This document shows positions 1 to 12,529 of a DNA stretch of 64,000 nt, one piece after another. Both the position numbers and the translations under genes were made by a program. This DNA comes from Heloderma charlesbogerti (taxonomy: Eukaryota > Chordata > Lepidosauria > Squamata > Helodermatidae), in the NCBI GenBank assembly GCA_026122225.1, contig JANEZZ010002667.1:310001-374000 (forward strand), read 5' to 3'. Each line of letters opens with the position of its first letter. Positions within the stretch are counted from its first letter, which is position 1. The notes under the pieces were generated by a model. That model did no database searches and was not told the DNA's origin. It saw only the letters and a program-made list of their open reading frames with translations.

Positions 1-844
1 TAGATGTGCCAAAATGGTTCAAAGCATCTTCACATCAAAGCTTTTCTGTGCCAGAAACATATTCACTTGACATCTAGGGTCATTCTGGTGTCTTCCAATG
101 TCTTCAGGATACCGAAGGAAACACATTCTTAAAACATGTTCTCCCTCTGGTACTAGCTCTGGGTCTATCTCTAGAGCATGTTGGATAGCACAGGGAGATA
201 ATTGTGTTTTTCCTGAGTTGCCTGAGCATCAGGAGGGAAGAAGCAGTGTGTAGGTATGCTGGAAAATTTGGGGAATAACCTTCCCTCATAATTTGCAGAA
301 ACCACCTGGAAAGTAGCCTCTCACCAGGTATCTGCAAATGTTAGTCTTTTCCTCAAACAGGAACTAAAGAGACTGATGTGATCTTTGAGTCAAGAGAATG
401 GGGCTTATTAGTTATTCTTTGTCTTGGGAGAAATGTTTGGGCTTGCTGTTGCTTCGCTTATGGTATCCCGGAGATGGATGAGAAGAATGAACATCATCTA
501 GAACTGGGAGGCTTCTTATCCATGACATGAAGGAAGCACCAGAGAGCAATCACCTAAGATGTGAAGCAAGATGCTAGGGGCTGGGGGGCGGGAGATGAAA
601 GAAAAGGCCAGAGTCTGTTTCTGGGATATAGATATTTGTCTTTGGTTTATCTCTTGTTGTCTTGAATTGCTTTGTGTCTCCCATTCTGGAGCTCTTGAAG
701 AGCACAACATACACTGTATCCTTGTCCAACTAAGATGACTGGGAGGTCATGGGATGTCCAACTGCACAGGATGAGTCTTTTTGCTGTGCCTTTCAAATTC
801 CTGGAAGCGAAACTTAACCAAATATTGAGGGAAGAGGGAAGTAG

Positions 845-1037
845 CCAGTGTGACACTACCGCTAATGTAGATTACACTGCACTAGCATAAACAATCACTA
901 GAGCAATGCCAGTAGCACTTATTAGCACGATGGGTTTCCCCAGAAAACCCGTCATACAAGTAAGCTCTACTGGCATTGCGCTAGAGGTTATTTGCACTAG
1001 TGCAACACGATTTACATTAGCGGCAGTATTGCACTGG
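845..1037. repeat. Foldback element, 193 bp, probable MITE
   Basis: An imperfect inverted repeat with arms of about 80-90 bp and a very short loop. It starts CCAGTG and ends CACTGG. Paired landmarks are CCGCTAATGTA against TACATTAGCGG and CAATGCCAGTAG against CTACTGGCATTG. No target duplication was found. The ends resemble hAT-type CAG...CTG termini, but that is only suggestive. Confidence 0.75.
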
Positions 1038-1206
1038 ACACTGTCCTGAACGTCCTCCTCTCTACAAAGCGAAGAACAAAAATGTAGTTTAACAATATTA
1101 TTTCCTTCTTCATTCCCTACAACACACCAGAATTCACATGACCTCAAACAAACATGCCCTGAACTCAGCCTCACCAATCAACTAGAATTTTTCTATCAAT
1201 TAAGGC

Positions 1207-1290
1207 TTGCAATCCTATGCAAGCTTACCTGAAATAATGCCCCACTGAAAAACAGTGGACTCACTCCTGAGTAAACATGCATAGGATTTA
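1207..1290. repeat. Short palindromic repeat (PSR) copy 1
   Basis: Starts TTGCAATCCTATGC and ends GCATAGGATT. Its inner arms (ATGCCCCACTG and CAGTGGACT) pair imperfectly. Confidence 0.75.
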
Positions 1291-3707
1291 ACAGCACAGC
1301 TTGCCGAACCAGTAAATACACATTACCAGATACCAAGTAACCTACCAAAACTTCACATATACACCATGGTACCAACAGTCATCTGTTAACAGCTTACCAG
1401 TAAAGAGATTTTACAATGTATGCACACCTGTTCAGCTATCTAGAAAAGACTAGAATCTTCTCATGACTTGGTAGAGCATTACACACTGTCAGCTTATCAA
1501 GGTGGCTGTGCACATAACAAGTTACTACTTGATAAATGAATGTCAGTATTAATTTAATGTAGACCACAAATCAATCCCAATTTTGCAATACATAAGCACC
1601 CACAATCCACATGCAATACTGTTGCTTCATATAGTCAATACACGCTCAAGTTCAAGAATAAGAGACTAGCAGTTGGTGAATACTTATTGGCATCACACTA
1701 TTCCATGACCTGTTAGTATATATTTTGAGGCTTTGCCAAATAGTGCTATATTTAAAGTGTGATATTTAAATGCACAGAGCTCTACCGGACTTTGCTGGAC
1801 ACACATACACCTGCCCTGAGTAACAGCATTGAAAGCTACACCGCCAGCTCTGTCAAAATCCATGTTACTTTTGTTCTGTATAGGTCATATGATGTTGTCG
1901 CCTAAAACAATCAATCCCTACACTACTTGCAAAACTTCACACAAAGACTGAGGAATTTAGTACAATCTTAATATACCCAAGTTTAATACGAGTTCTGGAT
2001 ATCTCAACTCCAGCATTAATGAAGTTGAGAACAAATAACCAATATTAAAATATCACCTTTGAAACCAAAAAGCTTTTTAAAAAATATACATCTCTTAAGT
2101 AATTTATATCAAAATCTAGCTATAACCAGGTATAAGCATTTATACAATATATCAGTAGTTGACAGAGGCAGCATTTTTGCAATCTACTTTTGCATTAGAG
2201 TTTTATTTTTTATAAATGCAAGACAGCCTTAAAGAAATTCAGAGAGAGAGAAAGCTGCTGACTCAAAAGCTGGCATGTGACATTCCTTACAAACTTAGGA
2301 GATTCCCACTCTAACCCTTTAAAAATGATGACAAACCTATTGTACTGTTAGTTGGCTTTCAACCAAGCAGCTGCCTTCAAGAAATCCTGTTATAAAGCTG
2401 ACAAAGAATGCTGTTGCACGGCATTCCTGGTCATTATCCAGTTGGAACAGATTTCAATCCAAGAACAGGCTTTAAATACGCTGAACTAAAAAGCTTTGTT
2501 GTGTACACTGTAGGCTTCCAAATAAACTGCAAACAAGATTACCATAAAGCACCCAATATTTGCAGAGTTTTAAACAACAAAACTCCACCTTTGTAAGTGT
2601 GCCTTATCAATTAAAGTGTGCCTTATCACACCACAACTTGTTTTCCAGAAATACTGGGCTAAAAGGGGGGAGGGGTATCTGGCATCCATTCTTGCCTCCA
2701 GGCTGCTAGCTATCCTCAAAGATGGCAGGGGGGAAAAAAGACACAGGAGATGCGCAACTTGAGGGGAGTAGTACTTCAAGTCAATTGCACACAGTGATTA
2801 AATCCTCTGTGGAAATCTGGCTATATAGCCAACCATAGGAAGCAACTGAAATTAAATTAGTAAATGTGATATGAAAGAAGTGTCCTGCTGCTTACGAGCA
2901 AGACAGCTTTGGACAGGTCCGAGTAAAGAAACTGGTGCAGAGGGAAAATAACTGTTTAATTCTACAGTGTGAGTGGGGCAATTTACTGAAAGTGGAAAGG
3001 ACAAGTGGAGTTGCAACTGCACCACCAAGATGCAGCCTTATGTGTAGATTTTACCAGTCTTTTCTGCCCACTGAGCTTCTCACCTTTATTTGTAAGATTG
3101 CACCCTTATTATTTCAAGGTTTGAACTTTGGTGGTGGTTCTTCCAGTATTACTAATTTCATTGCTCTGTATAATTACTCTTTTGATAAAGTTAAATATTT
3201 TACTTGCTTTTACATGCTATTTTGTTTTTAAATGTAGTATAAATTCCCTTAGACAAATATATTAAGCCTATTGCATGTTACGCATTCAAGACTAAATAAG
3301 CTGTATGTCACAGCTTGAAAATTAATATGGTAGTAATGAAACAATTTTTATTACACTTTAAAAACTGTGAAAAAAAGATTTTCCCAGGGCAAGAAAAAAC
3401 ATGCTTTTCCTGGCAAAATCCACCCTTAATAAGTATTATGAAAAAAACCTACCATTAAGTTGAAAGTAATTTTCATTTTAGACATTATCAAGAAGCAACT
3501 TCTGAAATACTTGTAAAGCCTTTAGTATTTTTATAGCATCTCTTCCAGACTGCTGATAGCATGAGGCTGATAATTTGAGTAAGATAGCATTTTATGTTTG
3601 ACAGCTCATTTATATTTATTTTAAAATTGGTATGCTGCCAAACATGACTCCATGGATCCCACAGGCTGACTAATATCATATAACATAAAATCAGTATCTA
3701 TTTAAAA

Positions 3708-3739
3708 TACAGGAACATACATACATACATATATATATA
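3708..3739 (+). repeat. CATA/TA microsatellite
   Basis: ACATACATACATACATATAT-type repeat followed by a small A/T hairpin near 3742-3762. Confidence 0.8.
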
Positions 3740-5045
3740 ATAGATTTTTTTTTAAAAATCTATCTGGCAGATTTCAGAAATATCAGAACATATACCCTAT
3801 CAACAAGGCCTCATCCAATCCCCTCAAAGCCTACTGAAACAAAGGATTTTAACAAACTTCTGAAGGTAAATACCTAGCTAGGTTGTGATACGCTTTTTGC
3901 AACACAGAAAAGTTCCACTGGATGGCACTGTGAAAATACAATGGTAGTAAAGATATATTTCTTCACCGCCATCAACAAAAAAACAATTTCAAATCGGCTC
4001 AGTCCTATGCTCAGCTGATTTTTCCTCCACCTTTGCTCATCTCATCATCCCTGCAATTTCACTGACCTCAACTCCCTGGAATATCTCACCCACCAGAGAA
4101 GGTACTCTAGAACCATCGGCTACCCATGTCCATTCCTTGTTCCAGAGATCAACTAGAGCTTTGACAAGATAGCCTATGGAATTGGCTGCAACATCACAAA
4201 GCATTTTGGAAATCTACTGGACCCATCAACCAAAAGGAGAAGTGTGATTCTAATTGGCCTACCACTCCAAATAGCTTGATACGCTGTCTTCCAGGTAGTG
4301 ATCTGTCCATGACATTGGAGTATTTCTGCCTCCCACCCACAGAGCACCCTCTATGATCTCATGAACTACCCTGATAGATTCATATATCTAGTGCCAGTAA
4401 CCACAAGCTTATGGTAATTAACCCCTCTGTTTTAAATGGTAGTAATACAACTGCAGATAGACTACAAGGCTGAAGTGAAAACTTTTGGAGATGACAGAGA
4501 TGGGATGCTATTCCATACAAAGCAGCATTAGGCTAAAATCAGTTCATTTCCTGGTACACGCCACCATCCTTTACACAAAATTCATATGGGCAACTTCCTG
4601 TATTCTACGTCAAGAAACATTATGCTAATAAATCATTAGGCAAATGAAAATGAAATTATGCCAACTTTGACTTTTTTCTAAAAGAGCACATTAGAAAAAA
4701 AAACCAAAATTAAGAAATTACAAATCATGTGTTACTGATACTGAACTAAAGCATTTTATTTGGAAACCTAGATGATCAGTGGAAAAAGAGCATAAACATG
4801 GCAAAAATAAAAATATATTGATCTTTTACTTGTTTTAGTAAGCCACCTCAGAAAGTCTCTTGTGGAGTTGGGGCATAAATCAATTAAATACATTTTATCA
4901 GAGTGCCATGGCAAAGGAAAATTCCACAAGAGGAAACCCAAATTCTGCATTCACAACAGATGATGAAAATTAAAACACAGAGAAATCTCTGTATATTTTT
5001 CATAATCACCCTGAGCAGACTCCCAGTCATATTGACATTTAATCA

Positions 5046-5165
5046 AAGGTTCCCAACCCTTTTGGACCTGTGGGCACATTTGGGAATTTGAGAAACTGCT
5101 GTGGGCATCCCTACAAAATGGCTCCCATGGAGAATGTGGCTAGTCACATAATGGCTGCTGTGGGG
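5046..5165 (+). repeat. Dispersed repeat fragment
   Basis: GGTTCCCAACCCTTTTGGAC followed by TGTGGGCACATTTGG and repeated AAATGGCT segments resembles a dispersed squamate repeat I cannot name. It leads into the minisatellite that follows. Confidence 0.45.
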
Positions 5166-5184
5166 ATCTGGCTCGTCAAAAGTA

Positions 5185-5435
5185 AGCTAAAGAGGTGGAG
5201 GGGAGAAATAGTGAGTTTAGAGGCTGAGAGGGAGGGGGAAATAGCAAGGCGAAGGGGAAAGGGGGAGAGAAAGAGCAAAGCTAGAGGCTGGGAGGAGAAA
5301 CAGCAAGGTAAAGAGGTGGGAGGGAGAGCAATAGTGAGGCTAGAAGTTGGGGGGGAGGGTAAATAGCAAGGCAAAGGGATAGAGGGGAGAAAAAGAACAA
5401 GACTAGAGGCTAGAAAGGGAGAGAAAGAAGATTGC
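5185..5435 (+). repeat. Purine-rich minisatellite, about four units of about 60 bp
   Basis: Degenerate tandem units each carry a GAGGCT(G/A)GA-like motif, a run of G/A and an AATAGCAAGGC(A/G)A segment. The plus strand is almost pure purine, a composition able to form triplex structures. Confidence 0.7.
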
Positions 5436-5499
5436 CCTAATGTTTTCCAAGGTTTTTCTTAAAACTATTTTTTGAAGGGGGCAAAGAAGGGAGAGCTTT

Positions 5500-5985
5500 A
5501 TGGGTGCCACTGGAGGTCCCTAAATGGTTTGGGACATGGATAATTGAAAGACCACCTTCTCCCACATGAGCCTAACCAGAGATTTAGGGCAGAGGTCTGT
5601 CTCCGTATGCTCTCTCCATCTGAAGTATGATGACTGGCTACAGGGTAGGGCCTTCTCAGAAGTGGCACCGAAATTGTGAACTCCCTCCCTATGGAGGTTA
5701 GCCTCACTCCTTCCCTGTTGTGTTTGAGGCATTAAGCAAAGGCGCTACTATTCCAGCAGGCCTTTCAAGTCTTGTGACTGTCCTGATTTGAATTTCTTTG
5801 CTGCTCTCAATAGCTATATTGTCTTGAAGAGTTACTGCAGATTTTATTGTGTTTGTGGGGGTTTAAGTTAACATTGCCATTTTTAGTCTTTTATATTGGA
5901 TTTTAGTGATTATCTGCCTTGTGGACTGTTTAGTAGAAAGGCGGAATTATAAAGTATTTTAATAAATATTTTCTTCATGTAAGTT
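5500..5985 (+). mobile_element. L2-like LINE 3' end
   Basis: Shares the TATTCCAGCAGGCCTTTC-type segment with the LINE at 17734-17754, followed by a T-rich 3' UTR and an AGTATTTTAATAAAT tail. Upstream remnants read like the last residues of the reverse transcriptase (SEVAPKL-type). It is the same general family as the 15.5-18.0 kb element. Confidence 0.65.
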
Positions 5986-6690
5986 TTTTTTAAAATACAG
6001 ATTGAAATTTATCTTTAAATGTATCTTTATTTGTAAGAATCAATTTTTTGTGGAAATCTTTTTTGTGGAAAGAGAAAGTTTATCACTTCTATGACAAGGA
6101 ATTTTATTTATTATTTTATTTAAAATGATTTCTGAAATATGCACAATTTGCAGGTGGAATTTTACCAAGGGGCGGGAAGGAGGGAAATAAAATAATAGAA
6201 ATACCATTTTAAAGTCAGGTAGTACCACTGAATACTTGATCCTCATTTTAAGTGTGCCACTTGAGAACAGTAAACCACAGCTACAGATGGAATTAAATAA
6301 CCTGCAGTGTTCATGTACATTGAATTTCTGCATAAATTAAAGTCTACAATTTATATGCAGCCCTCTAGCATAATACAGTGCTCTCTTTCTCCATGTGTAA
6401 GAGGAAGATAAGATTTCTCAAACCTATATACATGCTGCAAGAATAAATAAGTTTTACAGTGATGAACATCAAAATTATTAAATATACAAACTCTGGAATA
6501 CAGAAGTTTCAGAGTTCTTTAGCATATCAGAAGATTTACAGATGGGGCCCTAGGTCTTCACCACCATCCATGCTATGTTCCAATTTAAGTCAGTCCGCTA
6601 AACAGTACTATAGAAAAGGGGACAAGATTTGTTATTTAGGAAACAATCATCTTTCATTACATAGATTAAAGAAAGATTTTAAAAACTTAC

Positions 6691-6745
6691 CCCCATTATC
6701 AGTCCTCTTTAAAGCACCATCCTTGTGAGGGCATAACTCGCATCT
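6691..6745 (-). CDS. MLLT10: MLLT10 coding exon 3, start of the extended PHD zinc knuckle
   Basis: This 55-bp exon on the minus strand is preceded by ...CTTCCCGTAG and followed by GTAAGTTTTT. It reads RCELCPHKDGALKRTDNG plus one base of the next glycine codon. C85 and C88 open the zinc knuckle that links the first PHD finger to the extended PHD module, a unit that in AF10 is known to read unmodified H3K27. The exon ends in phase 1. In the family the next residues would be a GWAHVVC-type motif. I looked for these across 1-6690 on this strand and did not see them, so exon 4 probably lies beyond the left edge. The upstream intron is about 5.7 kb. Confidence 0.95.
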
Positions 6746-7970
6746 CTACGGGAAGGCAAACACAGTTATGAACAAAAAAATTCAGGACGTACATAATGCA
6801 CCTGCCATTCAAATATTTTCATGTTGTTTACAGCTTACAATTTATGAGAAGAAAGGCAAATAGGAGAATGTTACCTTACATTAAGAGAAATCCTGTGAGA
6901 GGCATCTAAACCTTAAATCAGGAGTGGGCATACTTCAGGCTTATCAGATCTACTTTGTTTTTTACTTGAACCTCAACCCAGGTGCAAAAGATATATACTT
7001 AGAATTAAAGAACAGGATGCCTCTGAGCACATTTTGAGCCTAGGAATTCGTTTTCAGTGCCAGAACTGAACACACTGTCCTTTCACGCAAACGTCCACTC
7101 CTAGTTATTCCAAGCTCCCTTCATTTCAGCAGCCTAATTTAGGTAGGAAGAGTCATTTTGCTGTTCTTAAACAACTGGGAACAACAAAGTCTTGCTAATT
7201 ACTGCAAATCACATAGACCTACAAGTAGATCCTGATCTACCTTCTGCCCACCTCTGCCTTAAATCACAGCTCAAGACTCAAGCATTTCTTTCTCATAGTC
7301 TATTGGTAGTTCCTTAGATAACAGCTACTTCTGAATCTCATTTTCCAAGTGACAAGCAAAACCTCCAAAGTCTTTTAGTTCTGTATCTACAGAACACCAG
7401 TGCAAGGCAGGCAAACACAGGTGCTTTGTATAAGACAAACTTTAATGAAGCCATTGATGCATCTCATCTTAGTCGTTAATAGTCCACCTTTAAAAATAAA
7501 ATTTTCACAATGCAGTTTCCAAAAACAAAGCAATAAAAACACAATCCTTCTGTTCAATAGATCTTCCAAGAAGGTTGAACTATTATGCTTCCAAGAAATA
7601 TGTTAATTGCTTCTGGTTAAATGGAAGCATTGTTGGAAGCAGATGAACTCAAGTGGAAAAAGGACCCAAACACAGGGGTCCACATTTCCACTTGCCACAG
7701 CAAGTGTTTCATCATCCCTTGGAGAGGATGACTGGAAGAACACAAGCCTTGGAAGTGGGCAGGAACCATCTCCACTTCAGGGGCCTCAGCACAAGGACTG
7801 GGAAGATCATCCTCCAACCCAAAGATCAAGCTCCAGGCCAGAAAAGAAGGCTGGGGATAGCTGTTTTGGTGGTGGGAGGCTGAGGAACTCAGCCTCCTAC
7901 CACTAAGCAAAAGAAGCCAAAAGTCTGGAGCTAGGAAGGGGAAGCAGCACAAGGTCAGGGACTAATACTA

Positions 7971-8050
7971 TAATCCTATGCACACTTATCTGGGAATAAG
8001 CCCCAATGAACATAATGGGACTTACTTTCCTGTAAAAATACACAGGACTG
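7971..8050. repeat. PSR copy 2
   Basis: ATAATCCTATGCACACTTAT at the left, inner ATAAGCCCCA and ATGGGACTTACT, worn right end ACACAGGACT. Confidence 0.75.
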
Positions 8051-8149
8051 TGCTGAAGTGGGACAGCAACACCTTGGTGAACACAAATTTTAATTTGACT
8101 ACCAAGGCCAGGCAAAATGTGTGGACCCCTGCTAAACAGATTCTACTCT

Positions 8150-8890
8150 GAGAACATAAGAACAGCCTGCTTGATCAGACCAAAGGCCTATCTAGTCCAG
8201 CATCCTGTTTTCTACAGGGCTAAACATATACCACTGGGAAGCCCACAAGCAGGACATGAGGGCAATAGCCTTCTCCTGGTGTTGTTCCCCAGCAACTGGT
8301 ATTCAGAAGCATGCTGCCCCTGATATTGGAGGTAACATACAGCTAACATGATTAGTAGCCATTAATAACCCTACCTCCATACATTTGTCTAATCTCTGTC
8401 TAAAATCATCTAAGTTGACGGACATCATCATATACTATGGAATTTGTTACCACAGGACAACTATGTGCACCCTGAAGAAGTGCTGCCTGAAGAAGTACTT
8501 CCTTTCATCTGTCGTAGCTCTAGTATTCAGCTTCACTGGATGATCCCAGGTTCAACTATTATGAGTGAGAAAAACGTCTGTCCCCATTCTCCACATCATG
8601 CATAATTTTATAAACCTCTACCAACTCCCCACTTACTTACTTTTTTCTAACCTAGCAAGCCCCAAATTCTGTAGCCTTCCCTTATGTATCATTTGATTTC
8701 CCTTCTCTGCATCTTTTCCATCTCAACAATATCCTTTTTGAGATTCAGCAATCAGAACTGTATGGAGTATTCCAAATGTGGTGACACCACTGATTTGTAT
8801 GAAGGCATTACGATATTGGAAGTTTTATTTTCAGTCCATTTCCTAATGATCCCTAGCATAGGATCTGCCTTTTTCACAGAAATCCCCAAA
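8150..8890 (+). repeat. Decayed dispersed repeat of the GAACATAAGAA type
   Basis: Begins with AGAACATAAGAACAGCCTGC then TTGATCAGACCAAAGGCC and continues with text I recognise as dispersed in many sauropsid genomes, including ATTTTATAAACCTCTACC and ATATCCTTTTTGAGATTCAG. I cannot assign its class from memory. It is diverged and noncoding. Confidence 0.6.
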
Positions 8891-9010
8891 TTCTATTTAT
8901 TATTTGTTAAATTTGTATCCTGCCTTTCCACCAAATGGTACTCAAGACAGCTAACAATAATAATACATATACAATAATTAAATACAGAGGAAAACACAAA
9001 AACAAAGCAA
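8890..9010 (-). mobile_element. LINE/SINE 3' tail fragment
   Basis: TTTGTATCCTGCCTTTCCACC followed by AACAATAATAATACATATAC reads as the reverse complement of a retroposon tail. The family cannot be fixed from this length. Confidence 0.45.
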
Positions 9011-11156
9011 GTAAAACATCAATAAACATCAACAACTAAAACCAACTGTAGAATATTTACATGTTGGATTATGGGCCAAAGTCCTACCTAAATAAAATGT
9101 CTTTGGCCTGCCAGTAGACAGTGCATCAGAGATGGGGCTAACTGGGTCTACCTTGGCAAGATGTTCCAGAGCCTGGGAACAGGAACTTAAGTAATGCACT
9201 GCTACCACGACATTTCTGGTTTTGAAAGCATTCTGAATGCATTGATATTTACAGGGGCTTGAAGGCATAAGGAAAGAAGTAGAACAGGGGTTAATACTAG
9301 TAAAAGGACAAAAAGTCACTCAAGGACAGGTGTCTTGAACACTAGAAGTTCTGTTCAAGGATCTTTTTACTTTCCAAGCCTTCAAAAAATGCTTAATTAA
9401 CCCCAGTGGTCAGGACTAAATAAAGCAACTCTAAAGTGAAAATCACTTTATTTAAACATGGGCTATGACCAGGGCATACAGCTAGACATCTCCATTTCCG
9501 TAACAGCTACCAAAAATGCCCAACTATACAAAATAGAAGGCGATCGCACCAAAATGTTATTTTTCAAACAGAGAATACACAGGTTGATTTTTAAAGCATT
9601 ACTGCTACCCTTTCTTTCTAAGTTGATTAACTCAGTAAACTGTCTACGTTGCTATACACTTGCTCTTCTCTCCCTTTAAAAAAATCTGTGGGCAAAATAG
9701 AAACATGTGAGAATGCAGTCTTCAGCCCCATCCCCTCCTAGATCATAAGTTTTCAAGTATCAGGTCTCTCTGAATGTCCATGCTACCACCACCAAATTGT
9801 CCCCAGGGAAGACTGGGAACAGGGCTCTAACACTAAGTCACCCCTTCCCACAGGGAGAAGAAAATGTCCAAACTGGGATATCCTGTAGTTCTTTGAACAT
9901 AGCATTTTTCCTGGCCTTGGAAGTGTTCCACGGTCAAATAACCATGGAACCTCCCATTCAATTGTTCTCTTCCTCCTACAATGATGGAACCAAGGAAGGA
10001 TGAGCACATTCTCTGAAGGCCAGCTCCAAAGACAAAGCCAAGGGAGCACACCACACTACCACCCAATAGATCCCGTGTCACAGCGAACCTCCCTGGATCA
10101 AGAGCAGAACTCAACTTGTAAACTGCCCAGAGATAAAGGGACCAAAAGAGGGGAGCACACACTGGACCATATCTGGCTACAGCAAGCTTTAAGGAACCTG
10201 AATGAGTGACCCCAAAAATTAAACAGCCCATCAAAACAAAGAGGAGAATCAGAAATAAGTTTGCTGCCTTCCTAGTGGCTCTTCTTCACACTTAGCAACA
10301 TTTTTTCCTAAAAGAATGAATAGTTATTTTTTTCTCCTAAAAGTACCTGCCTGGCTTAAGAGATGTGTTGAAGAACACTGTAGATGTGGAACAAAACGGT
10401 TTACATATGACAAGTTTTGAGACTATAGATGTCACTATCTAGCCACATTGCTGGTATCAGCCGTTTCATGGGTAAGGAGCCACTGCAATTCATCTGGAAG
10501 AATGGAGGGAAGGGGAGCGGGGAGAGAGAGAGAGAGAGCACTAAAATTGCAATGAGTAGGACTAAACAGGAGCAAGATAAAATATCCTAAGAGAAGAATA
10601 TATGGCCCCTGTTTCAGCAATCTCTGACTCACTAGAGAATAATGTGCCAAAATCAAAATGGGCTTAATTTCCACCCAGACATATGAAATCCTAAAACCAG
10701 TACAAGGCCAAGTAGTTCAGGGAGCCACAAGAAAAAACCTGTGAAAATACTTAACTCAACATCAAATACAGTTACCACCTCCAATAGAATTAAACTCTCA
10801 TGACCCAATGTACTTGCTCCAAAACCCACAAAAAGGCCACTGAGCCTAGAAGAAGACAGCTGACAACAAGGGATGGCTATTAAGTTCTCTCACCTCTTAT
10901 TAAACCAATCTGTTAAGTAAACCTGGCCAATGTATTTTGACACATTGTCTGTCAAAGGCTAAGTGTTCTCATAGAGCTATGCAAGACTATGGCAGTGCCA
11001 AAAGGGAAAACACTATTTACACACCCTCCAAACACTGCTATATGGTAGCATGAAAGGAGGTCGCAGGGGGAAAGCTCTACCTTTGAGTTCAACAGCAAAG
11101 GAGGTCTAAAACTAGAAGATGAAAGGTAAATCCTGTAGCAATGACTTCATAACCAC

Positions 11157-11635
11157 ATTCACATATCACACTAAACTATGCATGCAAGCAAGAATGAGAT
11201 GCAGTGAGCCTTGAGCTCAGGCACTTCTCCCCTCCACACAACTGAGGAGGAGTTCAGAAGCTTTTCTTTCTGCTTTTAATTAACCACAGCTCCCCATATC
11301 ATCCAAACTTGGAAATGTGGTTAACATTAACCATGGTGATTTTAAACAAGCCAGCTTCAGAAACCATCATTTGAATGCTGGCTTGTTTTAAGAGCTTCAG
11401 CTATTGGGTGGTATAAAACTGTAATAAATAAATGAATGAATAATACATAAATAACGGTAATCACCGTTTGTTGCTCTAGGTGACACAAACTACAGTTAAA
11501 GGAATGCTAAAGGAAAAGCTTCTGAATTCTTCCTCCTGGTTTCACAGAAAGAAGTCTATGAGCCCAAGGCTTGCTGAGTCTTGTTTCTGCTAATGAGTCG
11601 TGCTAAGCCACGGTTTAGCATAACATGCAAATGCA
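11157..11635. repeat. Large foldback element with an internal insertion
   Basis: The left arm (about 11160-11340) and right arm (about 11465-11635) are inverted copies with moderate divergence. Landmarks are TTCAGAAGCTTTT (left) and AAAAGCTTCTGAA (right), GAGCCTTGAGCTC against GAGCCCAAGGCTTGC, and GGTGATT against AATCACC. Between the arms lies a smaller hairpin (11345-11389, arms AAACAAGCCAGC) and an A-rich retroposon-like tail (about 11400-11455), suggesting a later insertion near the centre. Confidence 0.65.
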
Positions 11636-12449
11636 AACAACTAGTAAATATTTAATTAGTTGATTCCAAGCAATGATAGTTCAGTCCTATATTTTTGAAG
11701 AATGTCTCAAGCACTCATCTGCCATCAGTGTAGATAGCCTAAGTTGCCTTTTGGTTCTTTTAAAACATTTCCCATTTGATGTCATAACTTCTCAGTATTT
11801 CATGCCTAATTCCAGTACTCAATGAACTTCCTTTTTTACAGCATTTCCAATAGCGCACTATCCAAATGTATTGTTAGTACTTGCAAAGTCTTAAGTTGGA
11901 AAACTCTGGAGTTGGAATCAATACTCCAGAGCAGTCCACATGTCAAAGCCAGAGAGTTTCAAGCAGTATGCAGAGTCAACCGGATTTGCCTCTCTTCAGT
12001 TTCCCATGTATGTTCCAAAAACCAGAAACCACAAAATGCACTATGAGAACTGCTTCTCATGTTTCCAAATTGGTGAGAGTGCTTTGGTGTCTGGTATCTT
12101 TTTCCCCCTATGGCAGAGAGTCAAACTGGAGGCTGGCATCCCCCGCAACACACTCCTCAGTCATCCTTTCCCCCTGTCCAGCACAGCGGTGGGGGGTGGG
12201 GGACAGCTATGGAGCATGCAGTAGGGTGGCTGTTAGTCTCTAAGCAGTGGTCGAAACCCCACCTGTTCTCTCTGCTCTTCCAGGAATATTGAGTTCCTAC
12301 TGACCTCCAGCTGGTTTACACCCACTGCTAACTGGTGAATGAGAAAATTTCACCCCCTGCTAAAGATAATACAATTTGAGCAATGCTATTGAGCACTAGA
12401 ACATTAAAACAAGCATGCATGCAAGTATTACACACTAATTTGAACTTAC

Positions 12450-12529
12450 CACTCTAGCTGCTCTTTCCTGAGATTCACATTTTCTACAAAACCAAGGTCC
12501 AGTGGGTACTTGTACAATTCCATAGCATG
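12450..12529 (-). CDS. MLLT10: MLLT10 coding exon 2, second half of PHD finger
   Basis: This 80-bp exon on the minus strand completes the PHD finger. It starts after ...AAAATAG and ends ...AGAGTG followed by GTAAGTTCA. Joined to the last G of exon 1 it reads ACYGIVQVPTGPWFCRKCES and then QERAARV. This supplies zinc ligands C58, C71 and C74 and the invariant tryptophan W69 of the finger. It ends in phase 0, which agrees with the next exon. The exon is too short to stand out as an ORF and was found by conserved peptide and splice sites. The intron to exon 1 is about 8.4 kb and holds a nested LINE/SINE insertion. I have no serious alternative for this call. Confidence 0.96.

Larger units (their letters stand above)
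1..6690 (-). other. MLLT10 intron 3 (partial), AT-rich, with repeat remnants
   Basis: This stretch lies 3' of MLLT10 coding exon 3 and shows no exon I can recognise. It is AT-rich and contains a large foldback element (845-1037), a short palindromic repeat (1207-1290), a TA/CATA microsatellite (3708-3739), a purine-rich minisatellite (5185-5435) and a LINE 3' end (5500-5985). Small ORFs here lack family signatures. 4000-4460 has a non-random, GC-moderate texture that could be a decayed retroelement on the minus strand, but I could not place it. Confidence 0.75.
6746..12449 (-). other. MLLT10 intron 2, with dispersed repeats
   Basis: The interval lies between coding exons 3 and 2. It contains one palindromic short repeat (7971-8050), a decayed dispersed repeat (8150-8890), a LINE-tail-like fragment (8890-9010) and a foldback element of about 480 bp (11157-11635). 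Nothing here looks like an additional exon of MLLT10. The 133-codon minus-strand ORF near 9833-10234 has no recognisable family features. Confidence 0.75.

Noticed and set aside
4000..4460. Possible decayed coding remnant on the minus strand
   Set aside because: Frames contain many stops and I could not match the pieces to a known element with confidence.
1..6690. MLLT10 coding exon 4
   Set aside because: I searched the minus strand for the expected GWAHVVC-type motif and its neighbours and did not find them. It is probably outside the window.
9833..10234. Minus-strand open frame of 133 codons in an MLLT10 intron
   Set aside because: No motif, no splice context and no similarity to any family I know.
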